Numbered from the stretch's first letter, positions 10,834 through 22,990 are shown. The stretch: DNA of 64,000 nucleotides from Siphonodentalium dalli (GCA_032622095.1 CP136064.1:52458073-52522072), one strand, 5' to 3'. Notes: generated by a model from the letters alone, not told the origin. Made by a program: numbers and translations.

Positions 10834-10905
10834 TGACATCTGTGACACACATATTTTCCAAGACCTTTTGCTTTTTCCTTTGCATTACACTCTCTACACA
10901 GCGCT
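10834..10905 (-). CDS. LIMS1: PINCH exon: end of LIM2, linker, start of LIM3
   Basis: The 72-base exon encodes ALCRECNAKEKAKGLG then KYVCHRC, with split Arg (entry) and His (exit) codons. C116/C119 close LIM2 and C133/C136 open LIM3. The basic linker KEKAKGLGKY is the PINCH signature between LIM2 and LIM3. The acceptor is TTATTACAG and the donor is GTAAGTATT. Confidence 0.95.
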
Positions 10906-11320
10906 CTGTAATAATTAGAAAACATAGTATGTGAAGTGTTCTGTAATAGGACAACAACAACCTGTAAACACGTCTCTAACATACACTCACGTATACTGAT
11001 GTACACATAAAGGCAATAAATGTATTCCTTTATATTTTATGAGTAATCAACATATGGGCTAGCTATCTTAAGAAGTATGTTCATCATTTTACTGGAAGTT
11101 TTCAATTATCATTGTTAATTATAATTTGATCAAGAGCAGCTAAGTTGTTTTTCACACCTAATCAGTAAGTGGGTCACTGAAATTATGTATCGGCAATATG
11201 TTTTCACAATCATAGAATATTGGACACAAGTTGTAAAGTCTTCTGACTCAATGACATCTGTGAGCTAGATCAATGGCAGGTATTCATGTCATATTCAGAA
11301 AATGTTTGGGCCTCTGAATT

Positions 11321-11565
11321 TTAACCCTTTCTATACTAAATGGACTCTCCCACCAAATTAAAAGGGTCTACATCGGAATGGTCTATTATTGATTTGGAGG
11401 GATGTATGGGTAATACATGTATAAGCAGACAATAGATAATAAAAGTGGAAAAGGAGTCCTGTTTATTGTGGAAAATTTTCAGATAATAAGTTCAACAAAC
11501 GAGCTACTGAAGATTTCCTATGGAATAATTACTCATCAATGAATGTTTAGTATAGAAAGGGTTCA
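11321..11565. mobile_element. Group D TTAA MITE
   Basis: TTAACCCTTTCTATACTAAA ... TTTAGTATAGAAAGGGTTCA. The right TTAA has decayed to TTCA. It includes part of the internal inverted repeat (cagataataagttcaacaaa). Confidence 0.82.
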
Positions 11566-12521
11566 GTAACACTTGAATACCGGTACTCTGATTCAGATTA
11601 TATCAAATAATCTCATGGATTTAAGTGATCAAAGCGCTGCACAGGTTTATTGACAGTTGTAGGAGAGTAGATGTCATCAAATGTAGAAAATATGAGGAGA
11701 GAATCTTTCTGCTTGAAGATTTCCAATCTGTGAATTACCACATGGCTAGAAACACTGCGTAAACGTGACTTTTTTGAGACAAGGACACTGGAAACAACTA
11801 AGTTAAGGACTCTCAAAAACGGCAGAGATATTAGCAAAAATATCGAAATTTTGCTACTTGAACAGCATTTTAAGCACTTTTGAAGGATAAACACATATTT
11901 AGCTATATGTCTGTTGATCAGTCTCTTTGAAAAGCCGATGATAATCCTAACAGATGCACGTCTCTAGATGTGTCCATTATATTCCATTTCTACAACGACG
12001 CAGCATTCCCAACATGACGTAATAAAACATTTCCAAATATGGAGTGCATTCCTGGCATAGTAAAATTTTTGTGAGAATCGTAGTATTTAGAATAGTTATA
12101 GATACAACAAGATGCGAAAGAATAATCAGTTACGAATATTGTTGACTGATAAAAACTTAAGATGACTTCTCCTATATTGCGATGAGTAAAATGAGTTATG
12201 GATATATCGCCTGTATTCAGTTTTCAAACAATATTTGAGTTTGACAATGCGTGGGAAACTTGTTAACACGTCATTGACCTCTGATCTGTGGAGTGATCTG
12301 TTATGCCATAAACCAATGAAATCAGGCGCGTGCTTTGCCGCTAACCAATGAAATGGAGGGAATCCCATCAATTCAGTAACTGATTATGAATGAGATATTC
12401 AGAGATATAAACAATGTAAAATTTTCGTCGGCTTTTCAAAGAGACTGCCTGTTGATTGAGGGCAAGTGGACAGCTGCCCCTCTTGCTCCAGCACGCTTTG
12501 TTGGGAACAAGGAGTACACAC

Positions 12522-12642
12522 CTTCCAGCATTTTTGACGAATCCTGCGTCTGCTAACGGCCCAACACACATCTCACACCGGAAGCAGTCCGGATGCCAGT
12601 TGTTATTCATGGCCTTTATAACACGCCCAACGATGAATTCCT
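12522..12642 (-). CDS. LIMS1: PINCH exon: body of LIM2
   Basis: The 121-base exon encodes [19 protein letters not shown] and continues [20 protein letters not shown], ending in a split arginine codon. It carries H89, C92, C95 and C98. GRVIKAMNN is one of the most conserved runs in the family. The acceptor is TTTTGCAG and the donor is GTGTGTACTC. The codon split with the exon above reads A|AG (Lys73), where vertebrates and flies have glycine. Confidence 0.96.
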
Positions 12643-13031
12643 CTGCAAAATGGGAAGTAAACAACTACTATAATTGAAGTAATAATGAAGGAAGGACCAA
12701 TTTTCGTTAAAAAAATAAATAGCAAAATCATTAGCAATAAATCTATGACCATGATTCACCAAAAAGAAATTATTTTAAATTGTCAAGAATAACTGCTGCA
12801 TCTGAATGTTGCGTCATCACTGTGGCCAAACTAGCACAAATATATGCTAATTTATTGACTCATTCTCCATTTGCAAAGACGCACAAAAGTAATATTATAG
12901 AAGAAGCAACTAACCAAGTCAATATGACACAATTAAATTTCTACTTTTGTTATTGGAAGAGATAAATCAACCTGAACACAAACGGAAGATTTTATACAAC
13001 AAATCAATCAATACAAAATCTTCCAGAAATA

Positions 13032-13244
13032 CAGTAATGCCCTAATTAATTGACTCCATAACCACAACAGGATTATGGGTAACTTTTCAGGATTTAGTCG
13101 GAAATATGGCTTGTTGCCATTCATCGGAAAGCTCTCAGTGACAGCTTTCTGATGAATGGCAACAAGCCATATTTCCGACTAAATCCTGAAAAGTTACCCA
13201 TAATTCTGCTGTGGTTATGGAGTCGATTAATTAGGGCATTACTG
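13032..13244. mobile_element. Group B palindrome
   Basis: A full 213-bp copy, TA-flanked. Both arms share copy-specific variants (cctaattaat, ccataacca). It lies about 157 bases 3' of the donor of the 13401 exon. Confidence 0.93.
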
Positions 13245-13400
13245 TACTATGCTTGTCACTCATGCCATTTACAAGCACTTATTAATTCCTATATGTTGTA
13301 ATCAGGCATTGCGAGCATTGGATGCAATACTTTTACTGGATAAATTATAATGTATTAGTAAAACTAATGCTCATAATGAGAGCTGGAGGCCTATACTCAC

Positions 13401-13467
13401 TGCATTTTCCACAGCAAGGAGCAAACAGCACTTGGAAATCGTGTACACAGTACTTTCTTCCTTCAAA
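13401..13467 (-). CDS. LIMS1: PINCH exon: end of LIM1, start of LIM2
   Basis: The 67-base exon encodes [20 protein letters not shown] and KC plus one base. C57 and D60 finish LIM1 and C69/C72 begin LIM2. FEGRKYC.HDFQ.LFAPCC is diagnostic of PINCH proteins. The acceptor is TTTCTTTCAG and the donor is GTGAGTATAG. Confidence 0.96.
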
Positions 13468-13889
13468 CTGAAAGAAAAAGTGGCATGGTGACAGATCAAG
13501 ACAGGTCAACCCAATTTTACCAAATCTGGATCCACGCAAGGAGTCTCTAAATATAACCTCTTCACTGCTGAATGATATCATTGAGGTCATTAGGGTCATT
13601 GACATTCTGGAAATTTCTAGTGGAAAAATATAATGGGGAATATCGAAAAAACCTTAATACTGACTCCATAGAATTAGCTTTTTATCATGCCTGGAACATC
13701 ACACATATGTTTCAATGTCAAAAGTAAATTTGAAGCAAAAACAATGTTTACACAAACAGCTTGACAGGTTTGATCCATTATGGCATCTCCATCACTTTCC
13801 ATAATCGTAAATGATGGAAACTGCACACCAAATCACAGCACGTTCCTATTTTTGTGTTTGACATTTATGTCACGACACTCACATAAATC

Positions 13890-14065
13890 GCCCCTTGTGT
13901 TGCATAATACTTAATCACAGACAGGTGATGTTTCAGAGTACATTTAAATTAAACTTCAACCTTTATGACTTCTCCGTGATAACAGTCCATTTCTCCCTAA
14001 TAATCTAATAGGGAGAGGTCTCGAGAGGTGACTCTCCCAATTTGAATTCACAAGGCTGCTCCCTG
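13890..14065. mobile_element. Group E (hAT-like) element, right end only
   Basis: ttgcataatactta ... gacttctccgtgataacagt ... caaggctgctccctg matches the right part of the copies at 18297 and 43320. The left part is absent or too diverged to see. Confidence 0.65.
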
Positions 14066-14082
14066 TCTTAAGTGATCGGAGA

Positions 14083-14339
14083 ATCCTTTCTATACTAAAT
14101 ACTCATTGACAAATACTAGTAGTTCCCTTAGAAAATTTAGATAATAAGGTCATTTGTTGAAGTTATTATCTGAATTCTTCCCAAGCAATGACTAAGACTC
14201 CTTCTGCACTTGTATTATCTTTTCATCTGTTCATCATCTGCTAATAATTCCTGGTCATCTCTCCAAATGAATAATAGACCATTCCATTGTATACTTTCAT
14301 AACTGAATGAGAGAAGTCGTTCAGTATAGAAAGGGCTCA
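14083..14339. mobile_element. Group D TTAA MITE, degraded ends
   Basis: tcctttctatactaaat ... cagtatagaaagggctcaa, with the internal dyad around gataaggtcatttgttgaag. Confidence 0.72.
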
Positions 14340-14459
14340 AGTATAATGGATGGTATCTAAACTTCCATATTAGCCCTCCCAGAACAAATAGCGAGCATAT
14401 TTACAATATTTCGACTATTTCTATGCGTGACCATATATATGCTATAAAATAACACATAC

Positions 14460-14505
14460 CTCATAAAATACTCCATCTGGAAATGGCTGGAAGCATTGTG
14501 CGCAC
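14460..14505 (-). CDS. LIMS1: PINCH exon: middle of LIM1
   Basis: This short 46-base exon finishes a split valine codon and encodes CAQCFQPFPDGVFYE, with C36 and C39 of LIM1. The acceptor is CCGTTTCAG and the donor is GTATGTG. Both phases agree with the neighbouring exons, which is the main support for an exon this short. Confidence 0.93.
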
Positions 14506-14664
14506 CTGAAACGGAGAGCGTTATACAATATAGCACGAAACATCACAACTACATGTACACTGATTATAAATGGAGCATAGCATACACCACATCGAATCAT
14601 CACATAGAACACAAAGGCTTGGATAAATTAAGAACTGGAACATAAACAAAGGACTCAATGATCT

Positions 14665-15215
14665 CCACCTGTACATGTGTTTTCAACATTCTTGTAGCAG
14701 CCTGGAACAAGCCTGAGTTTAGTATGCCTGTCATTTGCAGAATGAGGTCCCCAGAGGGTGAATTTGGTGACGCTATCCCACACAGTGGGCTAGCATCCCT
14801 AAATTCACCCTCTTGGGACCTCATTCTGCTTTGGCCTCATCTTCTCTGGAAAGTTTCTTTACTATCGAATTTCTATAGAAACTTCTTCACATAGATTATA
14901 TTTCGTTTTTAGTTTAGTTTCTCTATATCCCCAAATTGGCAGAGGACACATTGCATAATCGAGGTTCCCAATGGGTGGACATCACAAAATTCACCATTTG
15001 GGAACTTCAATCTGAGTCTATGTCTCGCATGGCAGATGAGGCCATGTAGAATGAGGTCCCCCAGAGGGTGAATTTGGTGATGCTAGCCCACTATGCGGGA
15101 TAGCATCACTAAATTCACCCTCTAGGGACTTCATTCTACAAATGACAGGCACACTAAACTCAGACTTGCCACCTGGACATGTGTTTTCAACATTTGTGTA
15201 GCATCCTGGAATAAT
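14665..15215. mobile_element. Two group C palindromes inside a partial duplication
   Basis: Palindrome cores at 14737-14829 and 15046-15139. About 40 bases (acatgtgttttcaacatt...gtagcagcctgga) occur at both 14675-14712 and 15170-15212. This suggests a segmental duplication or a composite insertion. Confidence 0.7.
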
Positions 15216-16267
15216 ATGCGATTATAATGATGCAATGTTTGTGTTGCTAATTTTCTTTCTTGAATCTTAAAACAAGCTGCACATGCTAACCATGGTTCAT
15301 TTCACTGTGGAATGGAGTCTGGGTCACAGAGGAGGGATTTTTGGATTCCTATGAAGATGGGATCACTTGTCAACACTCTGCAGGGTACGTTACATGTACA
15401 AAATCAATTTTTACTTCTTTTTACTGTTGGATAAAATCTATCAGCATAATGAACAAATGTTCTGCTTATTTTGGACATGTTGTTTAGTGATCTGCAGTTC
15501 TAAAGGAAATGTTACAAAATCTGGTCCAGGTAGGTTGTGCTTTATCTCACTTATAACAAAGAAATCAAGACAGATTAGAATGATATATATAATGCATACA
15601 TTGTGTGAGGTGACAAATCTCATGTATTTAGCTCTGTTTTTTTAATTATTTCCAATACAACTTTGATTTTTTTTTTCATGCATCATATTGTTTGGGAATT
15701 CCCGACTACATGTGTGGATGCCATATACTAATGAAAGTGTCAATGACACTGTAGCTCAACTTGGAGAGGTGATAATGTCATACAATACAGTCAATGGAGT
15801 GATAATAATTCATAAAGTTAAATGTTTAAGAAATACCAGAGGTCAGCCCGAAGAGCCATATGAAGTTTGGGTTCAATTGGATGAAAAATGTTGGCTGTAT
15901 AGCCTGTAGGGCGTGCTAAAGTATTTAATCATGCATTTAGTAAGATCCAAGATGGCTGCCGGAACCCATGTTTTTCATCGAAAATTGTTCAAATTTGATA
16001 GATCCCATCTAGAAGGGATCCTAAATATGCCTGTATATTTTCAAAACATTTCTCCAATAAATATGGGCTGCAGCATGTGTCGATGGATTAAAATGTGAAA
16101 TCCAAAATGTGGATGTGGTCTGTAGTCCATGTGTGCCAAAGGCTTTAGTCATGCAAAGAGTAAAATACAAGATGGTGGCCAGTGGCCATCTTTTTCATCG
16201 AAAACCATGCTAATTAGATAGATCCCAACTAGAATTTATCCTAAACATGCCTGTAAATTTTCAAAAC

Positions 16268-16476
16268 AGAGGGTGAATTTAGTAATGCTACCCCGCATAG
16301 CGGGGTAGCATCACCAAATTCACCCTCTGGGAACCTCATTCTGCTGAGGTGTAAGCAGAATGAGGTCCCCAGAGGGTGAATTTGGTGATGCTAGCCCGCT
16401 ATGCGAGGTAGCGTCACTAAATTCACCCTCTGGGGAACTCATTCTGCAAATGACAGACACGCTATTTCAAGGCTTG
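16268..16476. mobile_element. Group C palindrome, head-to-tail dimer
   Basis: A left unit (16268-16344, truncated at its left) is joined by gaggtgtaa to a full unit (16355-16447), then to the outer arm ending in tatttcaaggcttg. Confidence 0.85.
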
Positions 16477-16969
16477 CTGAAACTGATGAGCTGTGAGTTC
16501 TGGCACCTTTGATATTCATTATCTGGCCACTTTTGAATCAAGAACTTCAAAAGTTGTTCAGTTAAATTTACGATTTGTTTCATTTTTTTGTTGATACAGA
16601 GAAATTCATTCCAAATATTATATAATGGTATCAGCTTTATTAAGAATTGCATTTCTATACATTTTCATCATGTTATATTGAGTATATAATTAGTTCGCCC
16701 CTGCTGCCCTTTCTTTCTGCCGGCATCCCCGGCCATATCCCCAGTGTTCAACCGAAAATATGCAACAACAAAATTAATCACAATAAAAGGCGTATGAATA
16801 AGGTGGCTTTATGTGAGCAGTAGCGTTTTAATATTTGATTATGATAACAACCATTGAATCAAACTTTGCTTCCAACTGTCTAGGTTAACTTTTTCGGAAT
16901 CATGCAATGACAGACGCAAAATTAATTGGATGTATTCTCAAATTATAAGTTGTCATGCAAAATTCATCG

Positions 16970-17700
16970 GACGTAGCCCAGATTTGAACTATAGGCCCAT
17001 ATTCGCAAATTATAATTGAACAAGGACCATAATTGTGGGCGGACCGAACCTCAATTCAAACTTGATCTGTATTTTCATACCGGTAGTATACTAGTAATCC
17101 ATATACCACATTTGAAAACATTCATTTGAACAACAAGGACCATAACTCTGGTAGAAATAAGCAGACGGAACCAAAATTTGAACTCGACCTGTATTTTAAT
17201 TCATTTGATTAATCCATATACCACATTTGAAAACAATCAGATAACATATATTAAAATTATGACCCGGAAACCAAAATAATCGGCAAATTCTAAGTCGACA
17301 AGGACCACATGCAACTCCGGCAAAAATTGGCAAACCAAATCAAAATTTTAACTGGACCTGTATTGTCATGTGGCTAACACACATACACAATTTGAAACCA
17401 ATCAGAAAACTTAAAACTAAAGTTATCACCTGGAAACCAAAATAATCAGCTAATTCAATGTCGACAAGGACCATAACTACGGCAAAAATGGTCGGACCAA
17501 ACTTGAATTCTTACTTGACCTGTATTTTCATGTGGGTAATCCACATACCAAATTTGAAATCAAGTTGATAACTAAACCTAAAGTCATCATCCGGAAACGA
17601 TCCGGGATGGACGGACTGATGCATGCATGCACGGACACAGCTATGCACGGACACAGCTGATTTCTATAGTCCCCCGAATTATTTTGTTCAGGGTACAATA
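16970..17700. repeat. Internally repeated element, mollusc type
   Basis: Four diverged boxes of 110-120 bases (gacctgtattttcatgtggg ... aaggaccataactmyggc) end in tatagtcccccga. The layout is the same as at 1885-2655 but the boxes differ in sequence. Confidence 0.65.
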
Positions 17701-18132
17701 AGCTCACATGTATATATAAAGAACCAGATACATGTAGTAATAATAATGAGAAAGAAAAAATCTTAAGTAGACATCGGACTATAAAACCTCTAGATTTAGA
17801 ACTTTTGGTGCAGTCTTCTTTTGAGTTAAGTGAAATTTAAGTAATTAACAAAGCTAGGTCATAAAATTTCGCATTTTCATCACATTTCAATCGCTGACAC
17901 AGTTATGTAGAGAATTGCCCTACAAGTGGTTGTTTAGGAAAAAGATAGCATCAGGATTTAGAGAATGGGTGGCTTTGTATGCACAGAATGATGTATATTC
18001 TATAGGAATGTTGGCACACCTTCCCTGTGTAATTATTTTATAAACCAAGCATCACTCAGTGTGATGTGCAAGGCTGTCTGCATTCCACAGGGCTCTCCTA
18101 TACAAAAATACACTAACAGATCATTCCAAATC

Positions 18133-18240
18133 TCACTGACTCCCAATGCAATATATTACCTGGCTTCAGCTGATTAAATAAATGACTGGAGGTGAAGCTA
18201 AAGAAGCTATCTTAACATGTAAAACATAGTGATGAAGTAT
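18133..18240. repeat. Dispersed 100-bp repeat with internal dyad, copy 1
   Basis: Matches 19473-19577 at high identity (cagctgattaaataaatgac ... aagctatcttaacatg). The two agctt-containing halves (gcttcagctg / ggtgaagct) give a weak hairpin. Confidence 0.75.
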
Positions 18241-18296
18241 ATGTTCCCACGGGCACAGATTTATACTCCATGGAAAAGGAGAGTGTAACGGATTCA

Positions 18297-18630
18297 CAGG
18301 GACCAGCCTATATTTGGGAGACATCTTCTCCCTAAAATGTGCCACTTCTCCCTATTGATGTCCTAGGGAGAAGTGACTTCTCTCTCATTCATATTTCAAT
18401 ACAGTATATTTGAGTCGGTTTACTGATAATAACGGTGTTCTCACGAATAATAATGGTATTGTAAATGGGCTTTCAGATTGCATAATACTTATTGGATCAT
18501 AGAATGTGAAGATAAGGAGTAAATTGAATTTCAGCCTTTATGACTTCTCCCTGATAACAGACCATTTCTCCCATATAATATAATAGGAGAAGTGACCTCT
18601 CCCAATTTGAATTCTCAAGGCTGGTCCCTG
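18297..18630. mobile_element. Group E (hAT-like) MITE, complete
   Basis: CAGGGACCAGCCT ... AGGCTGGTCCCTG, 334 bases, with subterminal cacttctccct / agggagaagtg blocks. The flanks cggattca and cagattaa are a diverged 8-bp target duplication. Confidence 0.85.
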
Positions 18631-18755
18631 CAGATTAATGTATCTTGGCAAATTTGTTACTTACCAGAGGTCGTTGTTTCTACATGGAGTGGCAGGGTTT
18701 CATGGTAAAACTCAAAATGCAGTCTTTTTTCATCAACAAAGTTATTAAAGTATTA

Positions 18756-19304
18756 TTAACCCTTTCATGACAGGAGCCGCGCTGGTGCAGCATTAAGGAT
18801 CCTGTGCCAGTGCTTTCTTTTATATATGTGAGTCTCCCATAGGGAGCCTCGCATACTCTAGTATAAGCGAATGCACTGGCCAACAAGGTCAAGGTAAATA
18901 TTGCTGGGCCAATGTATTCCCTTATATATGCGAGGCTCCCTATGGGAGACTCACATATATAAGAGAATGCATTGGCACAGGGTTTTCGCAAAATGGATAT
19001 GGATATCATTGGAACCGGCTCCTTGACCACATTGTGATAGTTACAGTTATGCCCTGTGCCAATGCATTCTCTTATATATGCGAGTCGACCATAGGTCGCC
19101 TCGCATATATAAGAGAATGCATTGGCCTAACAAAAATCTTTTTTTAACACTTTTTACCATTTTTTCTTACATTCTTTAACAATTTTATAATTTTTAATGT
19201 GTTAAGCCAATGCATTCTCTTATATATGCGAGGCGACCTATGGTCGACTCGCATATATAAGAGAATGCATTGGCACAGGGCCCTTCTGTTGGGTAAAGGG
19301 TTAA
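18756..19304. mobile_element. Chimeric group A element (iii left end, ii right end)
   Basis: It starts with the subfamily iii end TTAACCCTTTCATGACAGGA and two gagtctcccatagg-type modules, then switches near 18996 to subfamily ii sequence (ggatatcattggaaccggct) and two gtcgaccatagg-type modules. It ends with the subfamily ii terminus TGTTGGGTAAAGGGTTAA. TTAA flanks both ends. Confidence 0.88.
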
Positions 19305-19472
19305 TAAGATTGTTGACATCCAGGTCTTTCATTGAACTTATCTTATTCAAAATGTTCTAACCAGATCCAGATCACAATGAGATATCACCTCTCTCTAAAT
19401 AGAGGAAGGAGTCTGGTAGAGAATAGATATGAAATAGGTGTTTGTAAAGAACTCATTATAAAAAAAACATCT

Positions 19473-19577
19473 AACTGACACTCAATCCAATCTATTTCCC
19501 AGCTTCAGCTGATTAAATAAATGACTAGGGGTGAAGCTAAAGAAGCTATCTTAACATGCAAAACATAGTGACGAATT
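19473..19577. repeat. Dispersed 100-bp repeat, copy 2
   Basis: Second copy of the repeat described at 18133-18240, same orientation. Confidence 0.75.
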
Positions 19578-19832
19578 GGATTCTAGAGATGGATGGTGTT
19601 GTAATTTATGGTTCCGTATTGGTTAAGTTCAGTTAACATGATAAAACAAATGGGTTTCTTTGTCAGCCGTTTTAGCCACTGGAATTTGATCAACGATGTA
19701 GTCAGTGTGTATAATATTTGAGCCCCTTAGAATTGCAATGTAAATTGTTGCTGGTGTTCCAAATAGTCCCTATTTCTCCGTTCTAATTTTCCTAACAGAG
19801 AATATTGAATGATTAAAGTTACGCAATCTGAT

Positions 19833-19987
19833 CAAGCCTTGAAATAGGGTGTAAGCAGAATGAGGTCCCCAGAGGGTGAATTTGGCGATGATAGCCCGCT
19901 ATGCGGGGTAGCATCACTAAATTCACCCTATGGGGACCTCATTCTGCAAATGACAGACACCCTATTTCAAGGCTTGAATCCGATCAG
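19833..19987. mobile_element. Group C palindrome, complete with target duplication
   Basis: The outer ends are agccttgaaatagggtgt and acaccctatttcaaggctt. The flanks aatctgatca (left) and aatccgatca (right) look like a 10-bp target duplication, as expected of Mutator-like elements. Confidence 0.85.
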
Positions 19988-21139
19988 ATGGTCCCAATAT
20001 CATCAAGTTACAACATTTCTTCAAAATACGCTTTAGTTATCAGAATCGATTAATTACAACAAACTAATGCTAACCACTGTCAACTATGATATAAAATTTC
20101 CCAAAACGTGTTATTTATCAACATGATGTTCAACGAAATATGGCCGAAATATTATCACTTGATTATCATGAAATTTGGCCGTGTTACCACCTGATTTTAG
20201 AGTTATCCATTTTCATCGCAATTTTGTCCGAGACTGTCGCCTTGATGATTTTTTCCAGGACACAAATACATGTACATGTACATACATATCTCGAGAAATA
20301 ATAAATTTCAAAAATCGATATCTGATCACTCTGAGCTTTGATGGGTGGGTTCCTCGACTCGAATCAAATATTTTTTACCCACGAAGCCAAAGAAATAGTA
20401 ATTTGGGAGCATTAAATCGGATTATGCATCTTTAACATTAATTAATACAGCATTCTTTTATTCCATAAAATATAAACTTGTCAAACTAATGTTTGTTCTG
20501 GACACCTGCTTCTCGGAATAGAGACCTTTAAATTTATGTAGGTTAGGTAACTAAGGGTGAAGGTCAATCTATAAATATCTAAATTCCAGGAAAAAGGTAG
20601 AGCTTCCAAAAAGTCACAGTACCCGGATGTTAATAATGAGAACATGTTGTCCGCATTCAAGTCATTTGATCATTTGTGATGTTTGATGCCATCACAGTTT
20701 GTGCTCTCTGTCATGAATACCTCTTTGAACAGTGCACTTACACAAGTGCATCTGAGTATACAGACTGCAAAACAACTGAGACAGGGCACCATTGGGGAGA
20801 GATTAGAAATGAATGGACTTATGCCTAATTTTTCAAGGAAGCTGCATTTGTGCAAGTTTTTTGCCCCAACTCCGACCCATTATTTTTGTTGAGTTTTAGT
20901 GAGTTCTTGTTGGTTGTGGAGAACTTGTGAGCCAGTATGAGTGGTATTCACATGTTGCATGTATGTTGTTACATTTGTACTAGTAGTTTGCAAAGACTGC
21001 CACTTTTAGTTATTTAAACTTAATAAAAGGTTGCTGACAAAAATATCCCCTGACGAAGGTGGCAGGTTTGAAGGATTTATGGGTTTCAGATCCCTATGCC
21101 GGTACTACAAACTGTAGGAGGAATTGTTTACAACAATAT

Positions 21140-21600
21140 GATACAAAGTGAATATTCACCAAATATGTTCACATCTTCCAAGGGTCAAAACTCTATGTCG
21201 TAAAATGGCAATAACTCTGCCAAAACGACTCTGACTGAACTCAAAATCGTATGTGCACAGGTTCCCATGCTGGTTGACATCTATGCCCAGTTTAAAAAAA
21301 TTGACTGGAAAATGACGGAATACAACCTTGGACAAAAGATTCCTCCCAGGATGTACGATTCCATGTCGAAAAAGGGCAATAACTCTGCCAAAATGACTCC
21401 AACTGAACTCAAAATCGTAGGTGCACAGCTTCCCATGCTGGTTGACATCTAATTTTTTTTTAAATTGACTGGAAAATGACGGAATAGAGGCTCGGACAAA
21501 AGACGCATCCCAGGATGTACGATTCTATGTCGAAATGGAAAATAACTCTCCAGTGGATTTTGTTCCTATAGGCACATATTTGTGTATCTGGACAATTTGT
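21140..21600. repeat. Internally repeated element, about 2.3 boxes
   Basis: Boxes of about 170 bases contain ggcaataactctgccaaaa, gaactcaaaatcgtaggtgc and cccatgctggttgacatct. The sequence resembles the other mollusc-type boxed repeats. Confidence 0.7.
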
Positions 21601-21671
21601 TTACTTATCAGAGGTCCTGTTTTCTACATGGTCAAATGCTGCGCAGTCCTTTCTGCATCAACAAAGTTATT

Positions 21672-21944
21672 CAACTATTATTCAAGCCTTGAAATAGGGT
21701 GTCTGTCATTTGCAGAATGAGGTCCCCAGAGGGTAAATTTAGTGATGCCACCCCGCATAGTGGGCTAGCATCACCAAATTCACACTCTGGGGACCTCATT
21801 CTGCTTACACCTCAGCAGAATGAGGTTCCCAGAGGGTGAATTTGGTTATGCTAGCCCGCTATGCGGGGTAGCATCACTAAATTCACCCTCTGGGGACCTC
21901 ATTCTGCAAATGACAGACCCTATTTCAAGGCTTGTTATTATTCA
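21672..21944. mobile_element. Group C palindrome dimer with target duplication
   Basis: Two palindrome cores share one pair of outer ends (agccttgaaatagggtgt / ccctatttcaaggctt). The flanks ctattattca and ttattattca are a 10-bp duplication, so the dimer moved as one unit. Confidence 0.87.
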
Positions 21945-22358
21945 AGTACCTCACATGCTTTTTCAGACTAATGAAATTTCTAGGCATTGATTGTTGACAT
22001 CCTGGTCTTTCATTGAATTAATCATGCAGATGATTGGACATTGCAACTTATCAATACATGTGGGTACCGGGTGGAAAATTTATGCACAGATGAAATTTTA
22101 AAGACAGATGGTAAATAAATTTGGAACATTTCGAGCCCTATCTGCATATAACACCAATCCAAGCTTATCGCTACTAGAAAGGTTGAAAGCCCATTTGGAA
22201 GAGATGCCAAAGAGTAGAAATTCCGCATCTTTGTAATCTCACTGATATGTACTTTTTTCTGGCTGCATGGGACCCAGTTTGAGACTTGAATCATTCCTGC
22301 TATAGTTACCGGTATATAGTTATCTGATTGACGGCAATGTAAACAGCTTATATAGTCC

Positions 22359-22643
22359 TTAACCCTTTGAGTGCCAGGTCCGATTTTTGTATCAACCCAT
22401 ATACCCTGTGCCAATGCATTCTCTTATATATGCGAGTCGACCATAGGTCGCCTCGCATATATAAGAGAATGCATTGGCCTAACAATTTTTCATCATTTGT
22501 TATTATTTTTTACAATTTTTTACACTTTTAATAATTTTTCAAAAATCTAAATTAAAAAAAAAAGTTTTTTATTTTTTTAGGGCCGATTTTACAGACCGTA
22601 AATTAGGGCCGATGAGATCGGCCCCTGGCACTGAAAGGGTTAA
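22359..22643. mobile_element. Group A (subfamily i) TTAA hairpin MITE
   Basis: TTAACCCTTTGAGTGCCAGG ... CCTGGCACTGAAAGGGTTAA, with one complete hairpin module and ggccgatgagatcggcc near the right end. Confidence 0.92.
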
Positions 22644-22755
22644 GGTATTGCTAGAAGTTAATGCTTCAGATGTTTTATTCCTGATTTAGATTTACTAGAA
22701 CATGACAACGGAGTAGGAGGTAATAGCAGTACAATAGAACTTGGAGAAATTTAGA

Positions 22756-22990
22756 AAAATGCTGGTGCAGTGATTCAGTGGTTAATAGCATTCAACTCGT
22801 CATGAACTTGAATCCCACCCTGCCAAAAAACTACTAACTCTGATTTGGTTGCCTTTGGCAAGCGATAAGTTATTATGGGGGTTTCGCCAATTATTTGAGT
22901 ACCCGATCAGGAGTCAATGGATATTTTCAGTATGCTAATCCAGATGAGCTCATCACAGCTTGGATTGCTTCATCCAGAGTGAGGGGAGGT
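22756..22990 (+). repeat. Possible old tRNA-derived SINE
   Basis: An A-box-like gtgattcagtggttaatagc and a B-box-like acttgaatccca lie at tRNA spacing, and the segment ends near gaggggaggtaatta, a motif common at the ends of mollusc repeats. It is diverged, so this is tentative. Confidence 0.4.

Noticed and set aside
22022-22414. 130-codon minus-strand open frame
   Set aside because: It reads through the end of a group A MITE and has no recognisable motif.
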